NCBI GenBank assembly: GCA_003153295.1
Contig: PLXY01000012.1
Location: 32,889-96,888 of the forward strand
Length of the DNA: 64,000 bases
Direction of reading: 5' to 3'
Source: Parachlamydiales bacterium
GTDB taxonomy: Bacteria; Chlamydiota; Chlamydiia; Chlamydiales; Rhabdochlamydiaceae
Part shown: in pieces, positions 39,612 to 48,393 of the stretch
Layout: every line of letters begins with the position of its first letter
Position numbering within the stretch: position 1 is the first letter of the stretch
Program-made: the position numbers and the translations under genes
Notes under the pieces: generated by a model
What the model was told of the DNA's origin: nothing
What the model saw: the letters and a program-made list of their open reading frames with translations, nothing else
Database searches by the model: none

Positions 39612-40245
39612 TCCCCAGTAGATCAACCATCTTTTTAGCATCTTTCTCAAGGTCTTCTTGAGTGCTGGCATCTCCCGGCATATAGCCTTCGTTCATCACT
39701 TGTGCGTATATACGTTCAGCATGAGCAAGAGGAAAATCTCCATGAGAGTCCTCATAAGTGGTCTGAGGATTTGCCTTGTGGGTCAAAAGGTGTTCTATCA
39801 GAACAGGCCGTAAATCTTGTATTGCAATCCTGAAAACAGTTTGCACATTTCCTCCTGCTTCAATGAGCATCTTTAATAAGGGCTCATTGTCAGATCCAGC
39901 AGCAAAAGCCACTGATGTATATCCGCGATTATCACGGGTATTAGGATTCGCACCGAAAAATAAAAGAACTCTCGACCAGACTAGCTGACCATTCATTGCC
40001 GTTTTGTGTAGAGTTGTTCTTCCACGTTCACCTGGAGTATCAATGTATTTAATCAATAGAAAAAAAATGGTAGAAATCACGGCCACACTTCCGACTGCCC
40101 AAAAAGATTTCTCGCGTGATTTAAAAGTTATTAAGGCGACAGCAGCCAGACCTGAAAAAACAACACCTGCTTGACAGATCTTATTTCGCTGAGTCATCTC
40201 TCCCTGTTTAGGAAGATAAATATTTGAACTTGGGATCGCAGCCAT
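39568..40245 (-). CDS. Ankyrin-repeat membrane protein
   Basis: This 225-residue protein has two hydrophobic segments (residues ~24-40 and 48-66), then about three ankyrin units (RGRTTLHKTAMNGQ, DNRGYTSVAFAAGSDNEPLL, and a degenerate one with NPQTTYEDSHGDFPLAHA). A pair of membrane segments followed by ankyrin repeats facing the cytosol or host is a plausible layout for an effector of an amoeba symbiont (inference). The C-terminus is coded antisense to the end of corA. Confidence 0.7.
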   Translation of the reverse strand: MAAIPSSNIYLPKQGEMTQRNKICQAGVVFSGLAAVALITFKSREKSFWAVGSVAVISTIFFLLIKYIDTPGERGRTTLHKTAMNGQLVWSRVLLFFGANPNTRDNRGYTSVAFAAGSDNEPLLKMLIEAGGNVQTVFRIAIQDLRPVLIEHLLTHKANPQTTYEDSHGDFPLAHAERIYAQVMNEGYMPGDASTQEDLEKDAKKMVDLLGITTSASAGNKAQRG

Positions 40246-40269
40246 AGATCTCCTTAGACAGGGTTAGAA

Positions 40270-41205
40270 TTAAGAAGGAACAGCTAATGAATCCATGCTC
40301 GGAATATGCAGTTTGAACGGATTATTATCGTTTCCGTCAACATCTCCCGGAGAAGGTTTTTCATCTGGAACTAGATAAGCAGCCATTTTAGAATCAATCT
40401 TTGCTAGCTCTTGAATCACCGGATTCCATTTTTTCATAATTCCATTATAGGTGTTCTTTGCATCCAACAAGAAGCTGTTTTTTTCAAATTTTGTTCCAGG
40501 TATTAGGGTGTGATATTGAGTGTGTTGTGGGGGCACATAGTGAATTGAATCCTGATTGACAGTCTCAAAGATAAAACTCAAGCCTCTAATAAAACGGTAG
40601 ACACGTGGTAAAGAAATGGGCTTGTCGTAGTTAAATAGTTCTTTAACATTCTCGTATCGAGAGTCCGTCATTAGAGCTTCTGCCATTTGCTTAGCATTTC
40701 CCTTATTCTTATTCTTAAGATCTACAAATAAGTTATCTGTTATAAATAAAAATAATCCCAGGATTCCACTAGCTTTTTCGGCATTTTTTGTCCACTCTGC
40801 TTGAACTTTCCCCCCCGTCTCCGCATCATGTTTATGCAAGGTAAACGGTGTTAAAAGTTGATCAATCGCAGGACCTAATTTCTCATTCACCTGTATACGT
40901 TGATATTCGCGATTGGTATATAAAAAATGTCCAATTTTATAAGCAACGAAGACCCCAGTACTTTCTAAGAATAGGAATGTGTTTTTTGTAAAGACGTTAA
41001 AAATGATCCACGATCCGATCCCTACAATAGCACTAAACAGAAAAGCAACAGGCAACTGATCTGAGGAGCGATTTCGAGATAAAATTCGAAAGGCTACCAG
41101 ATCAATAACAGTAGGGATAGTAGAGGAGGCATGAATCAGCCAGGTCGGAGATACAAAACTTCCAATTTTCGATAAATTTGTCATATTAACGAGAGATAAT
41201 AACAA
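40270..41205 (-). CDS. Orphan membrane protein
   Basis: This 311-residue protein has about three hydrophobic segments in the first 95 residues (VIDLVAFRIL, LFSAIVGIGSWIIFNVF, FLFLESTGVFVAYKIG), then a helical soluble domain of ~210 residues ending in an acidic Asn/Asp-rich stretch. I do not recognise a family. It lies 24 bases after the start of the ankyrin gene on the same strand, and both are insertions between lpxD and the pdh cluster relative to Chlamydia. Confidence 0.55.
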   Translation of the reverse strand: MLLSLVNMTNLSKIGSFVSPTWLIHASSTIPTVIDLVAFRILSRNRSSDQLPVAFLFSAIVGIGSWIIFNVFTKNTFLFLESTGVFVAYKIGHFLYTNREYQRIQVNEKLGPAIDQLLTPFTLHKHDAETGGKVQAEWTKNAEKASGILGLFLFITDNLFVDLKNKNKGNAKQMAEALMTDSRYENVKELFNYDKPISLPRVYRFIRGLSFIFETVNQDSIHYVPPQHTQYHTLIPGTKFEKNSFLLDAKNTYNGIMKKWNPVIQELAKIDSKMAAYLVPDEKPSPGDVDGNDNNPFKLHIPSMDSLAVPS

Positions 41206-41277
41206 AAAAAGGACTACTTTTCCATTTATATCGAACGTAGCTCAAAAAATGTTATTTAGACGGCGTAAATACTTATT

Positions 41278-42558
41278 TTAAGTCATCAGGAGAGAGGTTG
41301 GATTCTCCAGAAATTTTTTGACAGTTTGCAGAAACTGCGCACCCAGAGCTCCATCGATCACACGGTGATCGCCTGAAAGCGTCAGACGCATGACTTTGCC
41401 AGGCACGACCAAACGGTCTTCGACCACAGCGCGATCTTCGATAGCGCCGATGGCTACTAATGCTGCTTGAGGAGGATTGATGATGCCCACGAAATCAGAA
41501 ACACCATACATCCCTAAGTTAGAGACAGTGAAAGATCCTCCGACATATTCTGAACGGTCGAGTTTTCCTTCCTTGGCTTTTTGAGCTAGATGTTTGATTT
41601 CAGCGGAGATCTCTCCGAGATTTTTATAGTCTGCATGACGGACAATCGGTGTGATCAGCCCATCTTGAAGAGCAACCGCAATCGAAATATCAACAGTTTT
41701 AAAACGGATGAGTGTCTGATCAGCAGAATTAAACCCGCTATTGACTTCAGGATGTTCGCGGAGCGCAAGGGCGCAGGCGCGGACGACGAAATCGTTGACG
41801 GAGATCTTATGGCCGAGATTTTTCAGCTGCTCACGAGCATCGAGAAGTTTTTCTGCTCGCACTTCCATGGTGACATAAAAATGAGGAATAAAAGTCTTAG
41901 CGGCTTGAAGGCGCTGCGCGATGACTTTGCGCATCGGCGACATTTTTTCTTCTTCAAAAGTTCCTGGAGCTACAGAGGGGCGTTCATGACGTCCGAAGGT
42001 GACAGGAAGATCGGGCTGTCCGAGGGCAAGATCAGAACTCACGACGCGATGGCCTGGGCCTGATCCTTTGACAGTCGATAGGTCGATCCCCTTTTCTTTG
42101 GCGAGTTTTTTAGCAAGCGGTGAAGCAGGGATATGTTCAGGAACAGAGGATGGAGCAAATTCATAACCCTTAAGAGGAGGCTCAGGAACAAAAGACGGCT
42201 GAGCGAGACCTGCAGCAGCCTGAACAGCAGGCGCAGCAGCTTCCGTTTTCTTAGCAGCTGGGGCTGCAGCGGCTTTAGGAGCAGCGCCTTCAGGTTTGTA
42301 CCCTTCGATGGTCTCGTCTTTTTTCTCTGTAAAAATTCCAACAGGTTGGTTCACGATGGCCGACTCCCCTTCTTTAATGATGATTTTGCGCAAATACCCT
42401 GCGTCTAAAACGGCATGTTCCACGGTTGCCTTATCAGTTGCAACATCAAAGATCACTTCGCCGACTTTAACGAAGTCTCCTTCTTTTTTGCGCCACTTTG
42501 CAATGGTCCCTTCTTCCATGGTCGGAGAAAGTTTTGGCATCGTCAGGGTAAAAGGCAT
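41278..42558 (-). CDS. pdhC: Pyruvate dehydrogenase E2, dihydrolipoamide acetyltransferase
   Basis: This 426-residue protein has one N-terminal lipoyl domain (lipoylated Lys in ATDKATVEH, residue ~44). An Ala/Pro linker, a peripheral-subunit binding domain (ASPLAKKLAKEKGIDLSTVKGSG) and the catalytic CoA-dependent acyltransferase domain with DHRVIDGALGAQF follow. It moves the acetyl group from E1 to CoA. It is last in the order pdhA-pdhB-pdhC, 50 bases after pdhB. Confidence 0.95.
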   Translation of the reverse strand: MPFTLTMPKLSPTMEEGTIAKWRKKEGDFVKVGEVIFDVATDKATVEHAVLDAGYLRKIIIKEGESAIVNQPVGIFTEKKDETIEGYKPEGAAPKAAAAPAAKKTEAAAPAVQAAAGLAQPSFVPEPPLKGYEFAPSSVPEHIPASPLAKKLAKEKGIDLSTVKGSGPGHRVVSSDLALGQPDLPVTFGRHERPSVAPGTFEEEKMSPMRKVIAQRLQAAKTFIPHFYVTMEVRAEKLLDAREQLKNLGHKISVNDFVVRACALALREHPEVNSGFNSADQTLIRFKTVDISIAVALQDGLITPIVRHADYKNLGEISAEIKHLAQKAKEGKLDRSEYVGGSFTVSNLGMYGVSDFVGIINPPQAALVAIGAIEDRAVVEDRLVVPGKVMRLTLSGDHRVIDGALGAQFLQTVKKFLENPTSLLMT

Positions 42559-42608
42559 ATGGGTCCTATATATATAAGTTTTTAAATATAATGAATGGCT
42601 TATTTTTC

Positions 42609-43598
42609 TTATAGCAAGAGATTGAGCGACTCCAAAACAGCTTGGATGATTTTATCCACCGTCGGCATCGTCTCCCGCTCTAACGTTTTAGAATACGGCA
42701 TCGGCGTCTCGCCTTGCGAGACCCGTTTAATCGGCGCATCGAGGAAATCAAAACAATGCTCTTGAATCTCGTAGGCCACTTCTGCGCAGATGCCTGTGAA
42801 ATAATGCCCCTCTTCAACCAGAACAGCATGATGGGTTTTACGGACCGATTGGGCAATCGTGGCGATGTCTAATGGTTTAACGGTTCTTAGATCGATCAGT
42901 TCAACGCGGATGCCCCGTTTAGCCAACTCTTCAGCAGCTTTTTTGCAGAGTAGGACCATGCGGCTGTGGGCAACGAGAGTGATGTGATCACCTTCGATGA
43001 CGACTTTTGCTTTGCCGATCGGAACGAGATATTCTTCGACAGGAATTTCCATCTTATCATTATAAGAAAGCTCGCTCTCTAGAAATAAAACAGGATTGTT
43101 ATTGCGGATAGCGGATTTAAGCAGTCCTTTGGCATCGTAGGGATTGCTCGGAGCGATGATAATAAGTCCTGGAAGATTGCCATAGATCGCTTCGACGCAG
43201 TGGGAGTGCTGAGAAGAGACTTGTGCTGCAGCGCCATTGGGACCGCGGAAAACGATCGGCACGGAAAAGCGGCTGCCTGACATGTAGTACATTTTGATCG
43301 CATTAGAAATGATCTGGTCGGCAGCGACGAATGAAAAGTTAAAACTCATGAACTCGACGATGGGACGAAGTCCGGTCATGGCAGCGCCGATCGCAAGTCC
43401 TGTAAAACCCTCTTCAGCAATCGGTGTATCGATCACACGTTCGGGACCCCATTTAGCGAGCATCCCTTTGGTCACTTTATAGGCGCCATTATATTCAGCG
43501 ACTTCTTCGCCGATAATAAAAACACGGGAGTCGCGGGCCATTTCTTCATCCATCGCTTGACGGAGAGCTTCACGCATTTCAACAATTTGGGTTTTCAT
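42609..43598 (-). CDS. pdhB: Pyruvate dehydrogenase E1 beta subunit
   Basis: This 329-residue E1-beta has the motifs VFIIGEEVAEYNGAYKVTKG, DTPIAEEGFTGLAIGAA and HSHCVEAIYGNLPGL. It forms the alpha2beta2 TPP-dependent decarboxylase with PdhA. ATG 43598 (MKTQIVEMREAL) overlaps the pdhA stop by 4 bases, so the two are coupled; a longer frame to 43640 lies inside pdhA and is unlikely. Confidence 0.95.
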   Translation of the reverse strand: MKTQIVEMREALRQAMDEEMARDSRVFIIGEEVAEYNGAYKVTKGMLAKWGPERVIDTPIAEEGFTGLAIGAAMTGLRPIVEFMSFNFSFVAADQIISNAIKMYYMSGSRFSVPIVFRGPNGAAAQVSSQHSHCVEAIYGNLPGLIIIAPSNPYDAKGLLKSAIRNNNPVLFLESELSYNDKMEIPVEEYLVPIGKAKVVIEGDHITLVAHSRMVLLCKKAAEELAKRGIRVELIDLRTVKPLDIATIAQSVRKTHHAVLVEEGHYFTGICAEVAYEIQEHCFDFLDAPIKRVSQGETPMPYSKTLERETMPTVDKIIQAVLESLNLLL

Positions 43599-44611
43599 GG
43601 AGCGAAAACATCCTCCCCTAAAGTGATCGAATCTGGCCAAGGACTTTCATCAGCAAATTTCATGGCAGCGAGAACGAGGTCTTTCTGTTCTTTGTCCATC
43701 GCTTCGTATTGCTGCTCATTGATCATGCCATGGTCCGAGAGAATTTTATAAAAGGTCAAGATAGGATCTTTTTCCATACATTTAGAAAGATCTTCTTTGG
43801 AACGGTAAGCAGCAGGATCTGAAATGGAGTGTCCTCGAAAACGCTGGGTGATGACTTCGACGAGAACAGGTCGAGAGGTTTTGCGGGTCTCCTCATAAAT
43901 ATGGGAAAAACCTGCGTAGCAGTTGAAAAAGTCCATCCCATCTAAAGTGTAGCCTTTCATGTTATAGCTGGGAGCTTGCTTTTCTGCGATCGGCTGAGCG
44001 CAGATCGCACGGCTGACAGCTGTCCCCATGCCCCACTGGTTGTTTTCGATGACGTAAATGCAAGGAAGATCCCATAAAGAGGCAATATTGAGAGACTCGT
44101 GAAGTGATCCTTGAGCGACAGCTCCTTCTCCCATGAAACAGACAGCAACGCCGTCTTGTTTTTGATACTTCATTGAAAACGCAGCGCCTGTCGCAATCGG
44201 CACTTGACCTGTGACAATTCCAAATCCTCCGAGCATGCGGTCGGTATAAAAATGCATCGAACCGCCCCGGCCTTTGGCATTGCCTGTCGAGCGGCCATAA
44301 AGTTCTGCCATGAGTTCATTGGGTGTGGCGCCTAAAAGTAGAGCTAAAGCGTGGCACCTATAAGAAGTGATCCACCATTGTTTTTTTCCCATGATGGAAA
44401 CAGCCGCAGTCTGGATCGGCTCTTGTCCCATATAGGAGTGGAAAAAACCCCCGACATTGCCTTGAAGATAAGCTGATTCGGCGCGGATCTCAAAATTCCG
44501 GATGAGCAGCATTTGCTTTAAACACTGCAAAAGAGTCTCTTTCCCGATTTTTTTGATCAAGCTCTCGGTATCGCTCGGAAAAAAGTGATATTCAATCGGT
44601 CCTTGCTTCAT
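43595..44611 (-). CDS. pdhA: Pyruvate dehydrogenase E1 alpha subunit
   Basis: This 338-residue E1-alpha has the TPP-binding motif GEGAVAQGSLHESLNIASLW ending in NN. GGSMHFYTDRMLGGFGIVTG and the phosphorylation-loop region RFRGHSISDPAAYRSKED are present. It starts the pdhABC cluster, matching Chlamydia CT245-CT247, where the cluster also lies near lpxD. AGGAG-like AAAGGTAAA precedes the region of the ATG weakly. Confidence 0.95.
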   Translation of the reverse strand: MKQGPIEYHFFPSDTESLIKKIGKETLLQCLKQMLLIRNFEIRAESAYLQGNVGGFFHSYMGQEPIQTAAVSIMGKKQWWITSYRCHALALLLGATPNELMAELYGRSTGNAKGRGGSMHFYTDRMLGGFGIVTGQVPIATGAAFSMKYQKQDGVAVCFMGEGAVAQGSLHESLNIASLWDLPCIYVIENNQWGMGTAVSRAICAQPIAEKQAPSYNMKGYTLDGMDFFNCYAGFSHIYEETRKTSRPVLVEVITQRFRGHSISDPAAYRSKEDLSKCMEKDPILTFYKILSDHGMINEQQYEAMDKEQKDLVLAAMKFADESPWPDSITLGEDVFAP

Positions 44612-44658
44612 ATCTCCTAAAGGTAAATTATCTTTTCAAATAAAGCCAGCATGACAGC

Positions 44659-44820
44659 TTAAAAAACATTGGGCAAAGGGCTGGTTTTCATCGGCCCCGG
44701 CATTGCATGGGGGTTATTCGTGATCGGCACTGTGCGTGTTGCAGGATCATCAGGACCCGCCTCAAAACACCCTGCTAATGCAGCGCTTAAGACGAAAAAT
44801 ACAATAATTTTTTTCCACAT
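44659..44820 (-). CDS. Tiny predicted lipoprotein (53 residues)
   Basis: This short frame fills the gap between pdhA and the phospholipase-like gene. MWKKIIVFFVLSAALAGCFE is a lipoprotein signal with lipobox ALAG-C at residue 18. The mature 36 residues are rich in Pro, Asn and Met (TNNPHAMPGPMKTSPLPNVF) and likely unfolded. The length matches small entericidin-like or anchor lipoproteins, but no family is recognised. No clear ribosome site is seen. An opposite-strand frame here is a shadow. Confidence 0.6.
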   Translation of the reverse strand: MWKKIIVFFVLSAALAGCFEAGPDDPATRTVPITNNPHAMPGPMKTSPLPNVF

Positions 44821-44836
44821 AAGAAACCAGTATACC

Positions 44837-45466
44837 TTAACTTCGATTTTTTGGAAATTTCCCTCCTGAAGCAGTAGAAAAACTTTTATTTTTCTGCCGA
44901 GAGGTTATTCTCTTTGGCTTTAGTGTCATGTAAGAGGTTAAGGGAATGCAGGATCGGAGCTTGATCGTATGAAATTGTCCTTTATAAGCTGAAGCAAGAG
45001 CGGCATTTTGTAAAACGATAGCATTTTCCTGATGCAGCTTAGAAACTTCGTTAAAATCAAAAGATCCAGTCCATACCGTGTCCGATCCGAAAACACAAAA
45101 TTTATTATGCATCAGAGGACGTTGAACTTGCTTTCTTTTTACAGGATCCCAGACATACACCGGAATCCCTGCTTCTGAGAGATTTTGCAAAGAAGACTTA
45201 GGCTTCACAGAAAATCGATCGACAACGACAGCCACTTCGACTCCCCTTTTATGGGCCTCAATAAGAGCCTTAGAAATCGGGCGGTGAGAAAAAGTATAGA
45301 TGCAGACATAGATGCTGCTGGTTTCTTTTTCGATCAGTTCAATTAATCTTTTTTCTAGTGGATCTTCAGGGGAAAAATAGACCGTTGCATGCGAGGTGAT
45401 AGCAGATCCCCATAGAGAAGGTCCGATTAATGTTAGAGTGAAAAATAGGAGTTGAAAGATTACCAT
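44837..45466 (-). CDS. Secreted phospholipase D-like protein, single HKD motif
   Basis: This 209-residue protein has an N-terminal hydrophobic signal (residues 1-21) and one PLD domain with the full motif HNKFCVFGSDTVWTGSFDF (HxKx4Dx6GS). One motif per chain is typical of the Nuc/Zucchini/FAM83-like group, which act as dimers on phosphodiesters in DNA, RNA or cardiolipin. The basic Lys/Arg-rich tail after residue ~170 may bind nucleic acid or membranes. PLD-like proteins are common in chlamydiae. Confidence 0.82.
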   Translation of the reverse strand: MVIFQLLFFTLTLIGPSLWGSAITSHATVYFSPEDPLEKRLIELIEKETSSIYVCIYTFSHRPISKALIEAHKRGVEVAVVVDRFSVKPKSSLQNLSEAGIPVYVWDPVKRKQVQRPLMHNKFCVFGSDTVWTGSFDFNEVSKLHQENAIVLQNAALASAYKGQFHTIKLRSCIPLTSYMTLKPKRITSRQKNKSFSTASGGKFPKNRS

Positions 45467-45480
45467 GGTTATAGCGTAAT

Positions 45481-46191
45481 ATGGGACAAACTATGCCATC
45501 ACGTACGATTTATTACGATACGGAAACAACAGGCGTCAGACCTGAAAAAGACCGGATCATTGAAATTGCCGCCTATGATCCCGATCGGGATCTTTCTTTT
45601 GTGCAATTTGTCAATCCCGGCTGTCCTATTCCATCTGAATCGACAGCAATCACAGGCATTACGGATGAAATGGTCGCAAGCGCCTCTAATTTTGAAGCTG
45701 TTGGGCGCGAGTTTATGGAATTTTGCGGACACGACGCCATCTTGATTGCCCACAATAATGAAAGGTTCGATAAGCTTTTTCTCGAAGCGGAAGCTTCCCG
45801 CAACAATCTCGTTTTCCCTTCTTGGAGATATCTCGATACTTTGAAATGGTCGCGCAAATACCGCACCGATCTCCCCAGTCATGCTCTCCAAGCACTCCGT
45901 GAAGTGTATGGATTTGAAGCGAATCAAGCCCACCGTGCGCTCGACGATGTCATGATGCTCTATAACATCTTTTCACTGATGATCGATGATCTGCCGATCG
46001 AGACTGTTTTTGAGCTGCTTGCCCAGCCGACCGATATCAACCGGATGCCTTTTGGGAAGTATCAAGGAAGAAATCTTTCAGAAGTGCCGCCTAATTATTT
46101 CGAATGGCTGAAAAGCAGCGGTGCTTTAGATAAATCCGATAATAAAGATCTCAAAGAGGCTCTCTCTAAAATGGGTATCTTAACCTTTTAG
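45481..46191 (+). CDS. DnaQ-like 3'-5' exonuclease
   Basis: This 236-residue DEDDh exonuclease has YYDTETTG (ExoI), then HNNERFDKLFLE (ExoII) and HRALDDVMML (ExoIII with the His). The C-terminal ~60 residues carry MPFGKYQGRNLSEVPPNYFEWL, a module found on RNase T/DnaQ-like proteins. It probably corresponds to the second DnaQ-type protein of Chlamydia (CT261), which also lies near msbA-accA. Possible starts are ATG 45481 or 45493 (GGGAC upstream of the latter). The next gene, a DNA-end-processing domain, follows after 7 bases. Confidence 0.88.
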   Translation: MGQTMPSRTIYYDTETTGVRPEKDRIIEIAAYDPDRDLSFVQFVNPGCPIPSESTAITGITDEMVASASNFEAVGREFMEFCGHDAILIAHNNERFDKLFLEAEASRNNLVFPSWRYLDTLKWSRKYRTDLPSHALQALREVYGFEANQAHRALDDVMMLYNIFSLMIDDLPIETVFELLAQPTDINRMPFGKYQGRNLSEVPPNYFEWLKSSGALDKSDNKDLKEALSKMGILTF

Positions 46192-46198
46192 GATCGAA

Positions 46199-46729
46199 GT
46201 GACGTTAAAAAAATACAAAGCGAAACGAAATCTTAAAGTTTCTAAAGAGCCCTCTGCAAAACTCAAAAAGAAAAAAAGCTCTCAACTCATCTTTGTCATC
46301 CAAGAACATCACGCCAGTCATCTACATTACGATCTCCGATTAGAATTAGAAGGTGTCCTTAAAAGCTGGGCTGTCCCTAAACCTCCTACTCTTGATCCTA
46401 GCGTCAAACGGTTAGCCATTATGGTGGAAGATCACCCTTATGACTATAAAGACTTCGAAGGCGCCATACCCTCTGGATACGGAGCAGGAACCGTCAAAAT
46501 TTGGGATCGTGGAACCTACGAAGTCGAAGGCGAAGATGCTGAAGAATCGATCAAAAAAGGACTGAAAAAAGGAGCTCTTCATTTTTCTCTGAAAGGACGA
46601 AAATTGAAAGGCGCTTTCTACTTGGTCCATCTAAAAAATTCCGATAAAGACAATCAATGGCTCTTGATCAAAAAAGATGACGAATTTGCAAAAAAAGAGT
46701 CTTCTCCTAAACCAAAAAAGAAAAAGTAA
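46199..46729 (+). CDS. Stand-alone LigD-type 3'-phosphoesterase
   Basis: This 176-residue protein is only the phosphoesterase domain of the NHEJ ligase LigD. FVIQEHHASHLHYDLRLELEG holds the metal-binding His and Asp and the Arg (cut at 20 when quoted), followed by LKSWAVPKPP and EDHPYDYKDFEGAIPSGYGAG. The enzyme resects 3'-terminal ribonucleotides and phosphates. Lys-rich tails flank the domain. The start is GTG with AGGA upstream. No ligase, polymerase or Ku is in the window. Spacing to the DnaQ-like gene indicates co-transcription. Confidence 0.87.
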   Translation: MTLKKYKAKRNLKVSKEPSAKLKKKKSSQLIFVIQEHHASHLHYDLRLELEGVLKSWAVPKPPTLDPSVKRLAIMVEDHPYDYKDFEGAIPSGYGAGTVKIWDRGTYEVEGEDAEESIKKGLKKGALHFSLKGRKLKGAFYLVHLKNSDKDNQWLLIKKDDEFAKKESSPKPKKKK

Positions 46730-46784
46730 ATCATATCCTTAAATTTTAGGTTCAAGTTACTGAACGTTAAGAATTTAGCGGGTT

Positions 46785-46804
46785 TTGATATATTAATATA
46801 TCAA
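46785..46804. promoter_or_regulatory. Perfect 20-bp palindrome, probable HipB-type operator 1
   Basis: TTGATATATTAATATATCAA is its own reverse complement. It lies 56 bases upstream of the HipT start and shares the half-site GATATAT with the next palindrome, whose centre lies 27 bases away. Two dyads ahead of a HipA-family module are the expected autoregulatory operators. Confidence 0.7.
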
Positions 46805-46813
46805 TATTATTGT

Positions 46814-46829
46814 GATATATTTATATATC
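46814..46829. promoter_or_regulatory. Second operator-like palindrome
   Basis: GATATATTTATATATC has the same half-sites as the first palindrome, with only the two central bases not symmetrical. It lies 30 bases before the HipT start codon and 21 before the AGGAG ribosome site. Confidence 0.65.
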
Positions 46830-46859
46830 AAATATAATGAGGCTCATTTTAGGAGTTTT

Positions 46860-47759
46860 ATGATCTGCTTTAAATGTTCAAAAGAAATCGACAAGGGACA
46901 ACCTGCCGTCTCAGGATTGCATGAAAACTGTTTTATGGAATGGTTTAAGCTTAAAGAGAAAGTTCAATTCACCGATGTTGCTGCAAAAGAATCCTCAACA
47001 GGCAAAGAACCTTTTTTGGAATTGAATGGAAGCTTTTTTCATGGAAAATTCAAAAAATACTCAGCTGTCTTAGATGACAAAAGCTATATTTTAAAAGTCC
47101 AAGAAAAAGATTTTCCCGAACTTCCAGCTACCGAATATTTATGCAATCAATTAGCTAAGCAACTCGGATTATGGGTACCTAATTTCTTTCTCATTCGTTT
47201 CGAAGAAACCATAGAAACTTTTGTCAGCCAAAATTTCATGCCAAAAGAGCCATCGTCAAATTTGATCCATATCTACCATTTTCTAAACTCCTCTGAAGAT
47301 TTTAATTGCCGCTCGATTTTAGAAATTATTAAAACTCAGACTCAACGTTTAGAGGATATGCAGAGATTTATCGAATTAACCCTATTTGATGCTTTAATAG
47401 GAAATCATGATCGGCATGGAAGAAATTTAGCCATGATTCAATCGCCAAAAGGACTTCATTTGGCTCCTTTTTATGACAATCCATCTTATCTCGGTACAGA
47501 AATTGACGAACTCTTAGGGGCACAACATGAACCCAGAGGTCAAATATACACCGATGATTCTAAAGAACCTAAAATGCGAGATTATGTTAAAGAGTGGATA
47601 AGACTTGGACATCAGGACTCAGTTAATAAGTTCAGAGAAAAAATTGAGATAAATACTTTGATTAACCTTATCGAAGGTAGCTTTATGTCTTTTAAAAGAA
47701 AAGAAGCCTTTAAAAAGCTTCTGACGAGTAGATATTTGGAGTTAATTAATGAGCGCTAA
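46860..47759 (+). CDS. HipT-like serine kinase of the HipA family
   Basis: This 299-residue protein has an N-terminal treble-clef-like motif (CFKC...HENC, residues ~3-25) that many HipT/HipA-short proteins carry. The kinase core then follows without the HipA N-subdomain-1. The catalytic loop is ALIGNHDRHGRNLAMI (Asp, Asn) and the metal site FYDNPSYLG. The Gly-loop region reads GSFFHGKFKKYSAVL. Known HipT/HipA kinases phosphorylate aminoacyl-tRNA synthetases. The start is ATG 46860 with AGGAG. It overlaps the next gene by 11 bases and is placed first in the operon. Confidence 0.8.
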   Translation: MICFKCSKEIDKGQPAVSGLHENCFMEWFKLKEKVQFTDVAAKESSTGKEPFLELNGSFFHGKFKKYSAVLDDKSYILKVQEKDFPELPATEYLCNQLAKQLGLWVPNFFLIRFEETIETFVSQNFMPKEPSSNLIHIYHFLNSSEDFNCRSILEIIKTQTQRLEDMQRFIELTLFDALIGNHDRHGRNLAMIQSPKGLHLAPFYDNPSYLGTEIDELLGAQHEPRGQIYTDDSKEPKMRDYVKEWIRLGHQDSVNKFREKIEINTLINLIEGSFMSFKRKEAFKKLLTSRYLELINER

Positions 47760-48393
47760 AAAAATAGAAAATTTTTTTTATTCTTTGGCTGTTTTTTTAG
47801 AAAAACGGAAAACACGCCATTACGTCGGTAAACTTACTTTTGTGAAAGATGCCAATGTTTTTGAATTTACTTACGATGAGGATTATCTTTATGCTAAAAA
47901 CATCATCCCTCTAGGCCCCGAATTTCCTTTAACCAAACAAATGTACCGTTCTTCCACTTTATTCCCCTCTTTACAAGATCGTATCCCATCCAGAAAAAAT
48001 CCTGCCTATCCTGAATACTGCCAAACGGCGGGTATTGATATTGATGAACGCAATCCTATAGTTTTATTAGCAACCATCGGGAAAAGAGGACCTTCATCTT
48101 TTGTCTTTGAACCTTTGTATGAAGATACGTTTTCCAAGGAAGATCTTAAAAAATTTAGACTTGAACTGGGACTCACAACCCGCGAATTCGCTCTTTGCTT
48201 TGATCTAACGCAAGCATCATTGATGCGGATTGAGAAAGGAGATTCTTCAGGAAAAGCCTTGCTTAAACGCATAGAAATTTATCATCGATTTCCTGAAGTT
48301 GCTCTTTTTTTTATTGAGCGTCACGGCGGTGCTATTAATAGTGGCAAGAAAAAAACGATCATCAAAATCTTAAAATCCAAGCTCACTAAATAG
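47749..48393 (+). CDS. HipS-HTH fusion, probable antitoxin/repressor
   Basis: Residues ~20-115 match the HipA N-subdomain-1 (HipS, Couple_hipA): VGKLTF...FEFTYDEDYL, PLGPEFPL, then FPSLQDRIPSR and NPIVLLATIGKRGPSSFVFE. Residues ~128-195 are an Xre-type helix-turn-helix (LKKFRLELGLTTREFALCFD...LMRIEKGDSS). In HipBST systems HipB and HipS are separate and precede the kinase; here both are one protein and follow it. It probably inhibits the kinase through the HipS part and binds the upstream palindromes through the HTH (inference). Confidence 0.78.
   Translation: MSAKKIENFFYSLAVFLEKRKTRHYVGKLTFVKDANVFEFTYDEDYLYAKNIIPLGPEFPLTKQMYRSSTLFPSLQDRIPSRKNPAYPEYCQTAGIDIDERNPIVLLATIGKRGPSSFVFEPLYEDTFSKEDLKKFRLELGLTTREFALCFDLTQASLMRIEKGDSSGKALLKRIEIYHRFPEVALFFIERHGGAINSGKKKTIIKILKSKLTK

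Noticed and set aside
44669..44869. A 66-codon plus-strand frame in the pdhA-PLD gap
   Set aside because: The opposite strand encodes a clear lipoprotein signal with an ALAGC lipobox; the plus frame has no ribosome site or plausible composition.
46412..46630. Minus-strand frame inside the LigD-type phosphoesterase
   Set aside because: It is a shadow of the conserved domain on the plus strand.
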